A stretch of DNA of 9,719 nucleotides from the NCBI GenBank assembly GCA_027618625.1, contig JAQCER010000063.1, positions 1-9,719 on the forward strand. Reading direction: 5' to 3'. This DNA is from Verrucomicrobiota bacterium (GTDB lineage Bacteria > Verrucomicrobiota > Verrucomicrobiia > Verrucomicrobiales > DEV007). Shown here piece by piece: positions 1 through 7,974 of the stretch. A program made the translations under genes and the position numbers. Numbering within the stretch: position 1 is the first letter of the stretch; each line of letters starts with the position of its first letter. The notes beneath the pieces were generated by a model. The model saw nothing but the letters and a program-made list of their open reading frames with translations, was not told the DNA's origin and did no database searches.

Positions 1-1
1 C

Positions 2-997
2 CTGAACAGCTGCATTGGCTGCAACTCTTGCTTGCTCGCATGCCAGTCGGAAAACAATATTCCGATCGTCGGCAAAGATCAGGTGCGCCGGGGACGCGAG
101 ATGCACTGGATCCGGATGGATCGCTACTTTGCTGTTGATCTCGATGGAGGTCACGAAACCGATGGTGAAGAGTGGGAACGTCTGCCAGCGGCCGGAAGTC
201 ATGGAGCCGAGGAGGGTGGACATGGCGGCGGTCATACCGCTGCGCGCGTCCGTGAGTTGGATGATCCAGAAATGCTCGTGCAGCCGATGGCATGCCAGCA
301 GTGTGAGTCGGCTTCCTGTGAGACGGTTTGCCCAGTGAACGCCACCGTGCATAGTCCGGACGGACTGAACGTGATGGCCTATAACCGCTGTATCGGCACT
401 CGATACTGTGCGAACAACTGCCCCTACAAAGCCCGCCGCTTCAACTTTTTCGACTACAACAAGCGTGACCCGCTCGCGCCGACAAAGACAGGTATCCCTT
501 ACCTTTTCTCAAGCAATCTCTACGATGGCCCGATGGCAGAACGCCATGACGGGCGCGCGCCGCATCTTCAGAAGAATCCAAACGTTACCGTTCGGATGCG
601 TGGAGTCATGGAGAAGTGCACCTACTGTATCCAGCGCATTCAGGAAGGAAAGATTAACGCCAAGAAGGGGCTCAAAAAAGAAGTGCAGGCAACAGGCGCA
701 CGCTCTGAAACCGTGAGTGTTGACGCCACGGATCTGAGGGTGGCAACTGACTCTGTTAAAACTGCCTGTCAGATTGCTTGCCCTGCGGACGCAATCGTGT
801 TTGGCAATAAGCTGGATCCCGAGAGTGCTGTGATCAAGACGATGGCAAACCGGCGCAATTATTCAGTATTGAAGTATGTAGGAAACCTTCCACGGACGAC
901 TTACCTTGCGCGGATCAAAAACCCGAATCCAGAGCTCCTTAAGGTAAGCGAAATTGAGAAGCGTAAAGTAGGCCAGGCCTCCTCTCACATTCACTAA
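2..997 (+). CDS. actB: ActB, C-terminal iron-sulfur part (5' end outside window)
   Basis: Iron-sulfur subunit of alternative complex III, which passes electrons from quinol towards the c-haems on the periplasmic side. The gene is cut by the left edge: the frame is open from base 2, so the internal TTG/ATG codons are not starts. Counting the first full codon as residue 1, four ferredoxin-type cysteine groups are visible: Cys4/7/10/14, Cys98/101/106/110, Cys130/Thr133/Cys136/Cys140, and Cys206/209 with Cys256/260. Thr replaces the second Cys of the third group, which fits the three [4Fe-4S] plus one [3Fe-4S] set known for ACIII ActB. The preceding molybdopterin-oxidoreductase-like, cofactor-free domain would lie upstream. 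A Gly/His/Glu-rich stretch (residues about 62-81) lies between groups one and two. The [25 protein letters not shown] signature is characteristic of ActB. The stop is TAA, and actC follows after 39 bases. Confidence 0.95.
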   Translation: MNSCIGCNSCLLACQSENNIPIVGKDQVRRGREMHWIRMDRYFAVDLDGGHETDGEEWERLPAAGSHGAEEGGHGGGHTAARVRELDDPEMLVQPMACQQCESASCETVCPVNATVHSPDGLNVMAYNRCIGTRYCANNCPYKARRFNFFDYNKRDPLAPTKTGIPYLFSSNLYDGPMAERHDGRAPHLQKNPNVTVRMRGVMEKCTYCIQRIQEGKINAKKGLKKEVQATGARSETVSVDATDLRVATDSVKTACQIACPADAIVFGNKLDPESAVIKTMANRRNYSVLKYVGNLPRTTYLARIKNPNPELLKVSEIEKRKVGQASSHIH

Positions 998-1036
998 CCC
1001 GAGACAGGCTCATCCGGAACCGATTTTAGATTTTTC

Positions 1037-2644
1037 ATGTCACAAACAACCTCAAACGCCCAACCGATCAATGTGCTCGAGCGCGAGCGGCTGGTTCACA
1101 ACAACCGGTCGCTCCACTGGATCACCGAGCGCGTATCGGGCATCGTTGAGAACAGGCAGCCCTTTCTCTGGTGGGTTCTCTTTCTCCCATCAGTGTTGCT
1201 TTCGGCAGTTCTGGGGAGTTGTTTGTTCTACCTCATCGTGGCAGGTGTCGGTGTTTGGGGGAATAACCATCCAGTAGGCTGGGGTTGGGCTATCACCAAC
1301 TTCGTGTTTTGGATTGGTATCGGTCACGCCGGAACCTTGATTTCCGCGATTCTGTTTCTGACTCGGCAGAAATGGCGTACATCGGTAAACCGTGCGGCAG
1401 AGGCCATGACCCTTTTTGCTGTGATGTGCGCCGCTATCTTTCCAGGGTTGCACGTCGGCCGGGTGTGGATGGTTTACTTCCTCGCTCCTGTTCCAAACGC
1501 AAACGCGGTCTGGCAGAACTTCAAGAGCCCGTTGCTCTGGGACGTGTTTGCGGTCTCCACTTATTTCACCGTATCTGTCCTCTTCTGGTTCCTCGGACTG
1601 GTGCCCGACTTGGCTACGATCAGAGACCGGTGTAAGCCAGGCCTCAAAAAGGCGATCTATGGCATTTTTGCCATGGGCTGGCGGGGAGCCAACCGTCACT
1701 GGCGCCACTATGAGATGGCATATCTGCTGCTCGCCGCCCTCTCAACTCCACTCGTTCTTTCTGTTCACTCAGTCGTTTCGTTCGACTTCGCGACATCGAT
1801 CGTTCCTGGATGGCACACTACCATTTTCCCTCCTTACTTTGTGGCTGGCGCTATCTTCGGTGGCTTCGCCATGGTGCTGACATTGATGATTCCAGCCCGG
1901 AAGATTTACGGATTGCAGGATCTCATCACTCCCAAGCACATCGACAATATGGCGAAGATCATCCTGCTGACAGGCTCGATCGTTGGATACGCCTATCTCA
2001 TGGAGCTTTTTGTCGCATGGTATGGCGCGAACAAGTATGAATTCGATGCCTTCATGCTTCGTATCAAAGACGGCCCTTATGTGGCTTACTACTACGCAAT
2101 GTTTGGCTGTAACGTGATCGCGCCGCAACTTTTCTGGTTTAAATGGTGCCGTCAGAATTTGTGGGTAGTAATGGCGGTCTGTATGGCTGTGAACGCAGGT
2201 ATGTGGTATGAGCGCTTTGTGATCATTGTCACTACCCTCGCCAGGGACTTCATTCCCGGTGCGTGGGATCTCTATTCGCCTACCTGGGTTGAGGTGTGGA
2301 CGTTTATCGGAACCTTTGGTTTCTTCCTGATGCTGTTCCTTCTCTTCCTTCGATTCCTTCCGGTGATCGCGATGAGCGAAGTGAAGGGGGTTCTTCCGCA
2401 GTCGGATCCTCACTACGATCCGCACCACACTGGCAAGCTCGTAGAGAATTCGTTCAAAGGAGCTCTCCCGTTTGATGCGACCGCTGGCCTTCCGGCCCAA
2501 GTGGCAACTGCTGCACCGGCGCCCGGCATTGCACAAGATAACCAGTTTTGGATCCGTCAGTGTAATCCACGGATTCCGCTATCAGGCAATGGCTCGATCA
2601 GCCTTCCTGGTAACCCATTCACACTTTGGATCAAAAAGAAGTAG
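1037..2644 (+). CDS. actC: ActC, NrfD-like quinone-binding membrane subunit of ACIII
   Basis: Large integral membrane subunit of alternative complex III of the NrfD/PsrC family, expected to hold the quinol site next to ActB. The 535-residue product shows about ten hydrophobic spans between residues 43 and 445. Family-type motifs are [13 protein letters not shown] (residues 94-106), HVGRVW (139-144) and the segment [17 protein letters not shown] (244-260). The ATG start at 1037 gives an N-terminus of normal ActC type (residues 23-40 contain the [16 protein letters not shown] segment). There is no Shine-Dalgarno sequence upstream, only a U-rich tract. After residue 450 a soluble tail of about 85 residues follows, rich in Ala/Pro and then Asn/Gly/Pro and ending in three lysines. 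This looks longer than I expect for the family. The actD start lies 22 bases after the stop. Confidence 0.95.
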   Translation: MSQTTSNAQPINVLERERLVHNNRSLHWITERVSGIVENRQPFLWWVLFLPSVLLSAVLGSCLFYLIVAGVGVWGNNHPVGWGWAITNFVFWIGIGHAGTLISAILFLTRQKWRTSVNRAAEAMTLFAVMCAAIFPGLHVGRVWMVYFLAPVPNANAVWQNFKSPLLWDVFAVSTYFTVSVLFWFLGLVPDLATIRDRCKPGLKKAIYGIFAMGWRGANRHWRHYEMAYLLLAALSTPLVLSVHSVVSFDFATSIVPGWHTTIFPPYFVAGAIFGGFAMVLTLMIPARKIYGLQDLITPKHIDNMAKIILLTGSIVGYAYLMELFVAWYGANKYEFDAFMLRIKDGPYVAYYYAMFGCNVIAPQLFWFKWCRQNLWVVMAVCMAVNAGMWYERFVIIVTTLARDFIPGAWDLYSPTWVEVWTFIGTFGFFLMLFLLFLRFLPVIAMSEVKGVLPQSDPHYDPHHTGKLVENSFKGALPFDATAGLPAQVATAAPAPGIAQDNQFWIRQCNPRIPLSGNGSISLPGNPFTLWIKKK

Positions 2645-2666
2645 TAACCGATTTCCTATTCCTGCA

Positions 2667-3221
2667 TTGAGTACGCAACTGAAAAGAGTCCACGGATACC
2701 TCGCTGAGTTCAAGAGCGCGAAAGCACTCTACCACGCAGCCGAGCAGGTACGTGACGCCGGATACAAACGCTGGGACGTCCACTCGCCCTTTCCGATTCA
2801 TGGAATGGACAATGCCATGGGGCTGAAGAAGTCGATCTTGTCGCTCTTCGTCCTGATCGGGGGTGCTACTGGCACGGTCACAGCGTTTTTCCTTCAATAC
2901 GTCACTCAGGTAATCATCTATCCGACGATCGTTCAAAATAAGCCTGCCAACATCTTTACGTTACCTGCTTTCTTTCCCGTGATGTTTGAGCTCACGATCC
3001 TTTTCGCTGCATTTAGCAGTATCATCTGCTGTTTCGTATTCAACCAACTCCCTCGCTTCAACCATCCACTGTTCACTTCAGAACAGTTCAAGCGTTTTTC
3101 GGACGATGCGTTCTTTGTGTGCATCGAAGCACGTGACCCCATGTTTTCACGGGAAGAGACCAGATCATTCCTTGAGGGACTGGGCGGCAGCAACATCGAA
3201 CTTGTGGAGGACGAAGTCTAA
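2667..3221 (+). CDS. actD: ActD, small membrane subunit of ACIII (TTG start proposed)
   Basis: Membrane subunit of alternative complex III (DUF3341-type). With the TTG at 2667 as start the protein has 184 residues, normal for ActD. The conserved core begins at once: GYLAEFKSAKALYHAAEQVR (residues 10-29), then AGYKRWDVHSPFPIHGMDNAMGLKKS, the family hallmark. Two transmembrane spans follow (about 57-78 and 102-125), then a C-terminal soluble part with RFSDDAFFVCIEARDP (143-158). The frame stays open upstream, with ATG codons at 2472 and 2589, but those would overlap the end of actC and add residues that do not look like ActD. No Shine-Dalgarno site is visible before the TTG, so the start is less certain than the gene. 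The TAA stop overlaps the actE ATG by one base. Confidence 0.9.
   Translation: MSTQLKRVHGYLAEFKSAKALYHAAEQVRDAGYKRWDVHSPFPIHGMDNAMGLKKSILSLFVLIGGATGTVTAFFLQYVTQVIIYPTIVQNKPANIFTLPAFFPVMFELTILFAAFSSIICCFVFNQLPRFNHPLFTSEQFKRFSDDAFFVCIEARDPMFSREETRSFLEGLGGSNIELVEDEV
3206..3210 (+). promoter_or_regulatory. Ribosome binding site of actE
   Basis: GGAGG ends 10 bases before the actE ATG and lies inside the end of actD. It is one of only two strong Shine-Dalgarno sequences in the window. Both belong to genes whose start overlaps the stop of the previous gene, which suggests coupled translation. Confidence 0.7.
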
Positions 3222-3901
3222 TGCGCTGGTATTTCCTTACAATGATTGCCGTCGCTGCCATGGTCGTGGGACTTGCTGGTTTCCGTGGAACCCGCAGTGC
3301 GAATCGTCCGTTGGAGTTCCTTAACGACATGGACAATCAGGCCAAGATCAAAGCTCAGTCGTCGAGCGATTTCTTTGTCGACGGAATGGGCTCTAGAAAG
3401 CCGATCGCCGGAACCGTTCCTATGGGATACACCATGCCACAAACCACCGCGCAGTCCGGTGGATTTCAGGAATTCGGTTTCGCGCAGGGCAAAGACTATT
3501 TCAACACAGGAAGATTTGGTGATTTTTGGGGCGACGGTTTCCCCGATGAGGTAACGGTTGATGAAGGTCTCGTTCGCCGGGGCAAAGAGCGATTCGGTAT
3601 CTACTGTGCCGTCTGCCATGGTGCGGCGGCTGATGGAAAGGGTGTTACAACGAATTTTGGAGTGGCCAATATTGCGAATCTGAATCTGCCACAGTTTGCC
3701 GATCCAGCGAATGCCCAATACCGTACAAACGGCAGCATTTTTAACACAATTTCCCACGGGCAGGGCTTAATGGGGGCCTATGGCTCCAACATAGTCGTGC
3801 ACGACCGCTGGGCGATTATAGCCTACGTGCGGGCTCTGCAGAAAAACGCGATTACCCCCAGTGGTGCCAGTCCTACAACGCCTGCACCTGCCAACAATTG
3901 A
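3221..3901 (+). CDS. actE: ActE, monohaem cytochrome c subunit of ACIII
   Basis: Monohaem c-type cytochrome subunit of alternative complex III, facing the periplasm and probably the exit point for electrons. The 226-residue product has an N-terminal hydrophobic segment (residues 4-20) that serves as signal or anchor. The FLNDMDNQ segment (33-40) matches the ActE hallmark, and SDFFVDGMGSRKPIAGTVPMG (49-69) is also family-typical. The haem site is Cys129-Ala-Val-Cys132-His133, with Met184 in HGQGLMGAYG as the likely sixth ligand. No cysteine follows the signal segment; Phe21 stands where a lipobox Cys could be, so lipid anchoring is not indicated. The Ala/Pro/Thr-rich tail (212-226) looks disordered. 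The ATG overlaps the actD stop as TAATG and has a good GGAGG site. Confidence 0.95.
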   Translation: MRWYFLTMIAVAAMVVGLAGFRGTRSANRPLEFLNDMDNQAKIKAQSSSDFFVDGMGSRKPIAGTVPMGYTMPQTTAQSGGFQEFGFAQGKDYFNTGRFGDFWGDGFPDEVTVDEGLVRRGKERFGIYCAVCHGAAADGKGVTTNFGVANIANLNLPQFADPANAQYRTNGSIFNTISHGQGLMGAYGSNIVVHDRWAIIAYVRALQKNAITPSGASPTTPAPANN

Positions 3902-3933
3902 ATTTCCAGCCGATCCTATCGTAAAGATTTAGA

Positions 3934-5289
3934 ATGAGTCACCACCCTATATCCGTAAGCGACCTGCCTGTCGGCGGCGAAAAGCTGGAAACGTCCCGGC
4001 TGCCTGCCGTGATGACTGGACTGTTCGGTGTCGGCTTTGCTGGATCGGTGATATCGGTGATCTTCTTTTTCCAGAATCCTCAGTCGTTCGCCTTTTCGTG
4101 GTTGTTCGCCTTCTTCTTTGCTTTCACCATTCTGGTGGGCTCGTTCTTCTGGGTTCTGCTTCACAACGCGTCGAATTCAGGGTGGGGAGTGGCCATTCGT
4201 AGAGTTCCTGAGATCCTGGCGAACCTCTTTCCATTTTTAATGGTGCTTGGTCTGCCGCTGGTTCTTCCGATTGGTCCCTTTGAAGCGGGGCAGAACAGCA
4301 TCTGGGAATGGATTGGGATCCACCGCTCCGTTCAATCGGAACTGGGTGGAGTAGGTGCAGATGCGCATCGAGCCGCCTTGCACGACGTGAACCTGCTGCT
4401 CTACGAGAAGTATCCGTTCTTGAATCTTTTTTGGAGCTCGGAGCCGCCGTTTTTGCCAGGATGGATGCCGCGTTACTTTATCTATTTCGGCCTTTTGACT
4501 CTCGGAGCCCGCGTTCTCCTTGGGTATTCCACTCGCCAGGATGCCACGGGCGAGGTGCAGCCTACTTTCAGCGCCAGACGCTTCAGTTGTGGGTGGCTGC
4601 CCATCTTTGCCGTGTGCATGACCTTTGCTGCGATCGATTGGATCATGTCGATGACATACTCCTGGTTCTCCACGATGTGGGGTGTTTACATTTTTGCCGG
4701 TTCAGCAATGAGTTCGATGGCAGTGATTATCCTCTGCGTGACCTCGTTCAAATCCCTAGGTTACCTCAAAATCGTAAATGAGGAGCACTACCACATCATG
4801 GGTAAACTGATGCACGCCTTTGTGATTTTCTGGGCATACATTACGTTCTGCCAGTATTTCCTTATCTGGTATGCAAACATTACCGAGGAAACTCAGTTCT
4901 ATCTGATTCGAAATACGGGTGGCTGGCAGTATTTGAGTATGCTGCTCTTGGTGGTTCATTTCCTCATTCCGTTCGTAGTCCTCCTTGTGCGTTCTGTGAA
5001 AAAGAGCACACTCAAGATTAGCTTGGTGTCTGGCTGGCTCGTCGGAGCACATCTTCTGGATCTCTACTGGATCATCATCCCCATGCGCGGTCGCCGGATG
5101 GCAGCTCAAGACCTGATCGAGGACATTGCGAACCCTCTGACCGTTCCCCATGCATGGATCGGTGACATCGTTGCTCTGGTCACCGTGGTTTCCATCCTGG
5201 CCTACGTTTTCCTGCGATTTATTTCCCGTTTCAGTCTTTACCCATGTGGAGATCCTCGACTTGGGGAGTCCATCAAACTTACCAATTGA
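3934..5289 (+). CDS. actF: ActF, second NrfD-like membrane subunit of ACIII
   Basis: Integral membrane subunit of alternative complex III, paralogous to ActC but without a demonstrated quinol site in this family. The 451-residue product has about ten hydrophobic spans. Recognisable ActF signatures are DWIMSMTYSWFSTMWG (residues 235-250) followed by VYIFAGS, then EEHYHIMGKLMHAFVIFWAYI (283-303), the QYFLIWYANITEET segment (307-320), and a C-terminal YPCGDPRLGESI (436-447). The ATG at 3934 starts a short hydrophilic leader (MSHHPISVSD). No Shine-Dalgarno sequence precedes it. It follows actE after 32 bases and closes the recognised ACIII set. The next gene, 37 bases on, is not a known ACIII subunit. 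Confidence 0.95.
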   Translation: MSHHPISVSDLPVGGEKLETSRLPAVMTGLFGVGFAGSVISVIFFFQNPQSFAFSWLFAFFFAFTILVGSFFWVLLHNASNSGWGVAIRRVPEILANLFPFLMVLGLPLVLPIGPFEAGQNSIWEWIGIHRSVQSELGGVGADAHRAALHDVNLLLYEKYPFLNLFWSSEPPFLPGWMPRYFIYFGLLTLGARVLLGYSTRQDATGEVQPTFSARRFSCGWLPIFAVCMTFAAIDWIMSMTYSWFSTMWGVYIFAGSAMSSMAVIILCVTSFKSLGYLKIVNEEHYHIMGKLMHAFVIFWAYITFCQYFLIWYANITEETQFYLIRNTGGWQYLSMLLLVVHFLIPFVVLLVRSVKKSTLKISLVSGWLVGAHLLDLYWIIIPMRGRRMAAQDLIEDIANPLTVPHAWIGDIVALVTVVSILAYVFLRFISRFSLYPCGDPRLGESIKLTN

Positions 5290-5326
5290 TTTCCTGAACC
5301 GATAAATCCCAATCACTTGTCTCACA

Positions 5327-5683
5327 ATGTCTGCACTTGAAGATACTCCGCTAAATCGATTTGTGACCTTTGGTGTCACAGCTGCGATCTTCGGCAGTTT
5401 TGGACTGATTACGGGCGTAATCCTGTTCATTGGCACCGACGATTCCTGGACCCAGTTGGAAGCGCCAGCCGCCGAGGCTCGCAGTGCCAAACTTTCCGTT
5501 TTTCGCGATTCTATTCCAAAGGCGGCAGAGATCGATTCAGCAGCGGCGGCCAAGGTACTCAGCAGCAGCAAGGCGGCCAAGTCCGCGATTGTCGTGCCTG
5601 GGAGCCCCACTGCACTTGAGCAAGCGCAGAATCCGGTCGAAAAGAAGCATGACCCCGCTGAATCCGAACTTCTCGAACTGTAA
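5327..5683 (+). CDS. Small single-span membrane protein of unknown function
   Basis: A 118-residue protein that I cannot assign to a named family. Residues 11-36 form one transmembrane span rich in Phe and Gly (RFVTFGVTAAIFGSFGLITG, then VILFIG). A charged and alanine-rich C-terminal part follows (47-118), with an R-x2-K-L and Ala-rich helical pattern, a short IVVPGSP segment (88-94) and an acidic end. No Cys or haem motif is present. It sits between actF and the ccoN-like gene, 37 and 39 bases from its neighbours. From memory, short single-span proteins of similar shape occur between ACIII and oxidase genes in related bacteria. It could be a linker subunit, comparable in size and place to ActG of ACIII or CcoQ/CcoH of cbb3 oxidases, but sequence similarity to those is not evident. 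The ATG lacks a Shine-Dalgarno site, yet the downstream reading frame is clearly coding. Confidence 0.8.
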   Translation: MSALEDTPLNRFVTFGVTAAIFGSFGLITGVILFIGTDDSWTQLEAPAAEARSAKLSVFRDSIPKAAEIDSAAAAKVLSSSKAAKSAIVVPGSPTALEQAQNPVEKKHDPAESELLEL

Positions 5684-5722
5684 TCATCGTTAAGACTTTG
5701 TTTAAGGCATCCAGACAACCGA

Positions 5723-7216
5723 ATGATATCTGAATCTACAGTTGCAAACCAATCAAATGACGGGACGGTCGAGGATCATCTTGAGCGTGCTGCTATCGAC
5801 CGCAGTACGCGCCTGCCCGTGGTCTTTTTTCTGACGAGTGGTGTTGCCTGGCTGGCAATATCGATCCTGTTGGGATTGATTGCGTCCATCAAGCAGCACA
5901 GTCCAGCGTTTCTTGACTGGGACTGGCTCGGGTTCCTGAATTTTGGCAGAGTCCAGCCTGCCTTCATAAATGCTTTCGTCTATGGCTGGTGTTTTCAGGT
6001 AGGCATTGCGGTGGCGCTCTGGATCATGGCGCGCCTTTCCAGGGTTGAGCTGAAGAATCCGATCACTCTGATCGTTGCAGGTCACCTGTGGAATTTGGGA
6101 GTCACTCTTGGCGTGGTGGGGATCCTCGCTGGCCAGGGCTATAGCCTTGAGTTTCTCGAATTCCCAAAATTCATCTGGCCGCTCTTGTTTGTAGCCTACA
6201 GTGCAATCACGATCTGGATGGTGGTGATGTTTCAGGTTCGCAAGCGTAGCGATGCTTACGTCGCGCAATGGTACATTCTGGCAGCATGCTTTTGGTTTCC
6301 TTGGATCTATCTGACCGCCAACATGATGATTCATGTGCTCCCCATTCCAGGAATAATGAAGGCAGCCGCTGGCGCATGGTACCGAAGCTCACTTATCTAT
6401 CTTTTCTTCGTTCCGATCGGTTTGGCTTCGTCCTACTTCATGATTCCAAAGATCGTCGGTCGGAGCATTTATTCCTATGGGCTGTCGATGGTTGCTTTCT
6501 GGACCATTGCGGGTGTGGGAGCCTGGACTGGACTGCAAAAGTTTCTGGGTGGCCCGCTCCCTCCCCTGCTTACGGCCCTGAGTGGCTCGGCTGCTATTCT
6601 GATGCTGATTCCAGTGGTAGCGATCGGCGTCAACCACTTTATGACGGTGCGTGGCAGCCACAGTTTGATTCAGTACAGCCCGACCCTTCGATTCACATTC
6701 TTCGGTGCCATCGGATTCTCCGTGACCGCTGTGGGGGGTGCCTTTATGGCAATGTTCAGCTCCACGACAAGTTTCACCATCGCAGAGGACGGTTTTAACA
6801 TGATCGCCCTCTACTTCTTTTTCTCGATGATGATGTTCGGTGCGATCTACTTTATTCTGCCCCGCATTGTAGGGTGTGAGTGGCTATCGCGCAGGATGAT
6901 TCAACTTCACTTCTGGCCTTCGGCCTATGGCGCGATTGGCCTGGGGCTCTGGCTCGTAGTAGGAGGAATCTGGCAGGGTGTTTCACTCGAGACTTGGGAT
7001 AGTAGCACAATCAGTGCCGCTGGCACCAGTGGTTCATTCCTGATTGGTAAGACCTTCATCTGGATTTCCTTTATCCTTGTGTCCAACGTGGTGTTCATTC
7101 TTCACTTTCTAATGATGTTATTTCGACTTGGACGCCGGACGCATGAACCCACATTGCTGGGTCATCCTCATACGCCGCACGCAACTCAACTCGCAGAGGG
7201 AGGTGCCGGAGCATGA
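5723..7216 (+). CDS. CcoN-like 12-span membrane protein lacking all haem/copper ligands
   Basis: Homologue of cbb3 oxidase subunit I (497 residues, 12 hydrophobic spans, normal CcoN length). Structural matches include YSLEFLEFPKF (140-150; CcoN has KEYAELEWPID), PKIVGRSIYSYGLSMVAFW (242-260; CcoN PKQAGRPVYSYRLSIVHFW) and MFGAIYFILPRI plus LHFW (371-382, 395-398). The ligands are gone. RLRPLH-type helix II reads RVQPAF (Phe81). WWYGHN reads AWYRSS (Ser222). YIWAGPHH reads GAWTGLQK (Gly266, Gln272, Lys273). TIGHVH reads TIAEDG (Glu355, Gly357). It should therefore bind neither haem b, haem b3 nor CuB and cannot reduce oxygen or NO by the known mechanism. The frame is intact, and its stop overlaps the ccoO-like start, so it looks functional, perhaps as a scaffold for the cytochromes encoded next to it. 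Annotation pipelines would call it an oxidase subunit I. The C-terminus carries a His-rich hydrophilic tail (474-497). Confidence 0.88.
   Translation: MISESTVANQSNDGTVEDHLERAAIDRSTRLPVVFFLTSGVAWLAISILLGLIASIKQHSPAFLDWDWLGFLNFGRVQPAFINAFVYGWCFQVGIAVALWIMARLSRVELKNPITLIVAGHLWNLGVTLGVVGILAGQGYSLEFLEFPKFIWPLLFVAYSAITIWMVVMFQVRKRSDAYVAQWYILAACFWFPWIYLTANMMIHVLPIPGIMKAAAGAWYRSSLIYLFFVPIGLASSYFMIPKIVGRSIYSYGLSMVAFWTIAGVGAWTGLQKFLGGPLPPLLTALSGSAAILMLIPVVAIGVNHFMTVRGSHSLIQYSPTLRFTFFGAIGFSVTAVGGAFMAMFSSTTSFTIAEDGFNMIALYFFFSMMMFGAIYFILPRIVGCEWLSRRMIQLHFWPSAYGAIGLGLWLVVGGIWQGVSLETWDSSTISAAGTSGSFLIGKTFIWISFILVSNVVFILHFLMMLFRLGRRTHEPTLLGHPHTPHATQLAEGGAGA
7198..7204 (+). promoter_or_regulatory. Ribosome binding site of the ccoO-like gene
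   Basis: GGGAGGT lies 8 bases before the ATG at 7213, within the last codons of the ccoN-like gene. Together with the ATGA stop/start overlap it points to translational coupling, which would keep the two subunits in equal amounts. Confidence 0.7.
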
Positions 7217-7932
7217 ATCAGTTTCGTGTTTTTCTCCTTTGGCTTGCGCTGACTTTCGGACTTCCGTGGTTTGTCTTGTTGATCTGGCCGACTCTGAAAA
7301 TGAGCTCGATCGAGCCTCTGCCAGTGTACGAGCTTGACGAAAAAGGGAAGAAGGTGGTCGATGACAATGGCAATGGCAATATCGTCAGTTACTACCCCCC
7401 TTTGGCGTCTGGAAGCAAAACCGCAGGCGAGGCGATCTACGTCCGGGAAGGCTGTGCGCAGTGTCATTCTCAATTGATCCGTGATCCAAGGGTGGCAATG
7501 GACTCGTATAAGAGAGAGTGGGGACCCGTTTTCGATTCAATGGCTCCCCAGGAAACTCGCCCCACCAATCCCCGCGACTATCTGGCTGAACATCATCCAG
7601 TGATCGGCCTCCGTCGGCTCGGTGGTGACCTCAGCAACGTTGCCTTTCGCTATGGTTCAAGGGAGCAAATGCACCTGTTACTCTACGATTCCCGGATTGC
7701 CCAGCCAGCTTCAAACATGCCGCCTTATCGCTTTCTTTATGAGACTCGGAAAATTGAGGGTAAGGGACCTTCGCTACGTGCCCTTGCGCTCACTGGAGAG
7801 TTGGCCCCAGAGGCTGGTTACGAAGTCATCCCGACAGGGGATGCCGAGGCATTGGTTGACTACTTGATGGCCCTAAAGAAGAACTATACAGACCCCTCCA
7901 GACCAGTCGTTGCAGGTGCCGGGGCGAACTAA
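7213..7932 (+). CDS. ccoO: CcoO-like membrane-anchored monohaem cytochrome c
   Basis: Homologue of cbb3 oxidase subunit II, a monohaem cytochrome c held by one N-terminal span (residues 5-28) with its haem domain in the periplasm. The family pattern is clear: GEAIYVREGCAQCHSQLIRD (72-91) holds the haem site Cys81-x2-Cys84-His85, and ASNMPPY (166-172) gives Met169 as the likely sixth ligand. RRLGGDLSNVAFRYG (134-148) matches the CcoO KRTGPDLARVGGRYS region, and PTGDAEALVDYLMALK (207-222) is the closing helix. At 239 residues it is slightly longer than usual CcoO, with an added loop (about 110-130, MAPQETRPTNPRDYL) and a short tail. The ATGA overlap with the ccoN-like gene implies a joint complex. 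The redox centre is complete although the partner subunit has lost its own, so it should still carry electrons. Confidence 0.93.
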   Translation: MNQFRVFLLWLALTFGLPWFVLLIWPTLKMSSIEPLPVYELDEKGKKVVDDNGNGNIVSYYPPLASGSKTAGEAIYVREGCAQCHSQLIRDPRVAMDSYKREWGPVFDSMAPQETRPTNPRDYLAEHHPVIGLRRLGGDLSNVAFRYGSREQMHLLLYDSRIAQPASNMPPYRFLYETRKIEGKGPSLRALALTGELAPEAGYEVIPTGDAEALVDYLMALKKNYTDPSRPVVAGAGAN

Positions 7933-7974
7933 ACCAGACTTTCCAGATACCAACTCTCAAAGCATTTTCTACTC

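Noticed and set aside
1769..2536. 255-codon open frame on the minus strand
   Set aside because: Antisense to actC, whose membrane spans and family motifs are unambiguous; the product is a charged, domain-free shadow.
2472..2666. N-terminal extension of ActD from upstream ATG codons (2472 or 2589)
   Set aside because: It would overlap actC by up to 173 bases, and the added residues do not resemble ActD, whose conserved core begins just after the TTG at 2667.
4756..5718. 320-codon open frame on the minus strand
   Set aside because: It runs antisense to actF and the small membrane protein gene, its product has no recognisable domain, and the + strand proteins there are clearly coding.
5684..5722. 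Terminator or promoter between the small protein gene and the ccoN-like gene
   Set aside because: I found no stable inverted repeat followed by a T-run and no convincing -35/-10 pair; the same holds for the other gaps, so the window reads as one transcript.
5723..7216. The ccoN-like gene as a pseudogene
   Set aside because: There is no frameshift or stop, all 12 spans and several structural motifs are kept, and the gene is coupled to the next one. A decaying gene would not lose precisely all cofactor ligands first.
5723..7216. Nitric oxide reductase or another haem-copper family member
   Set aside because: Those enzymes also need the conserved histidines, which are absent; the closest motif match is CcoN.
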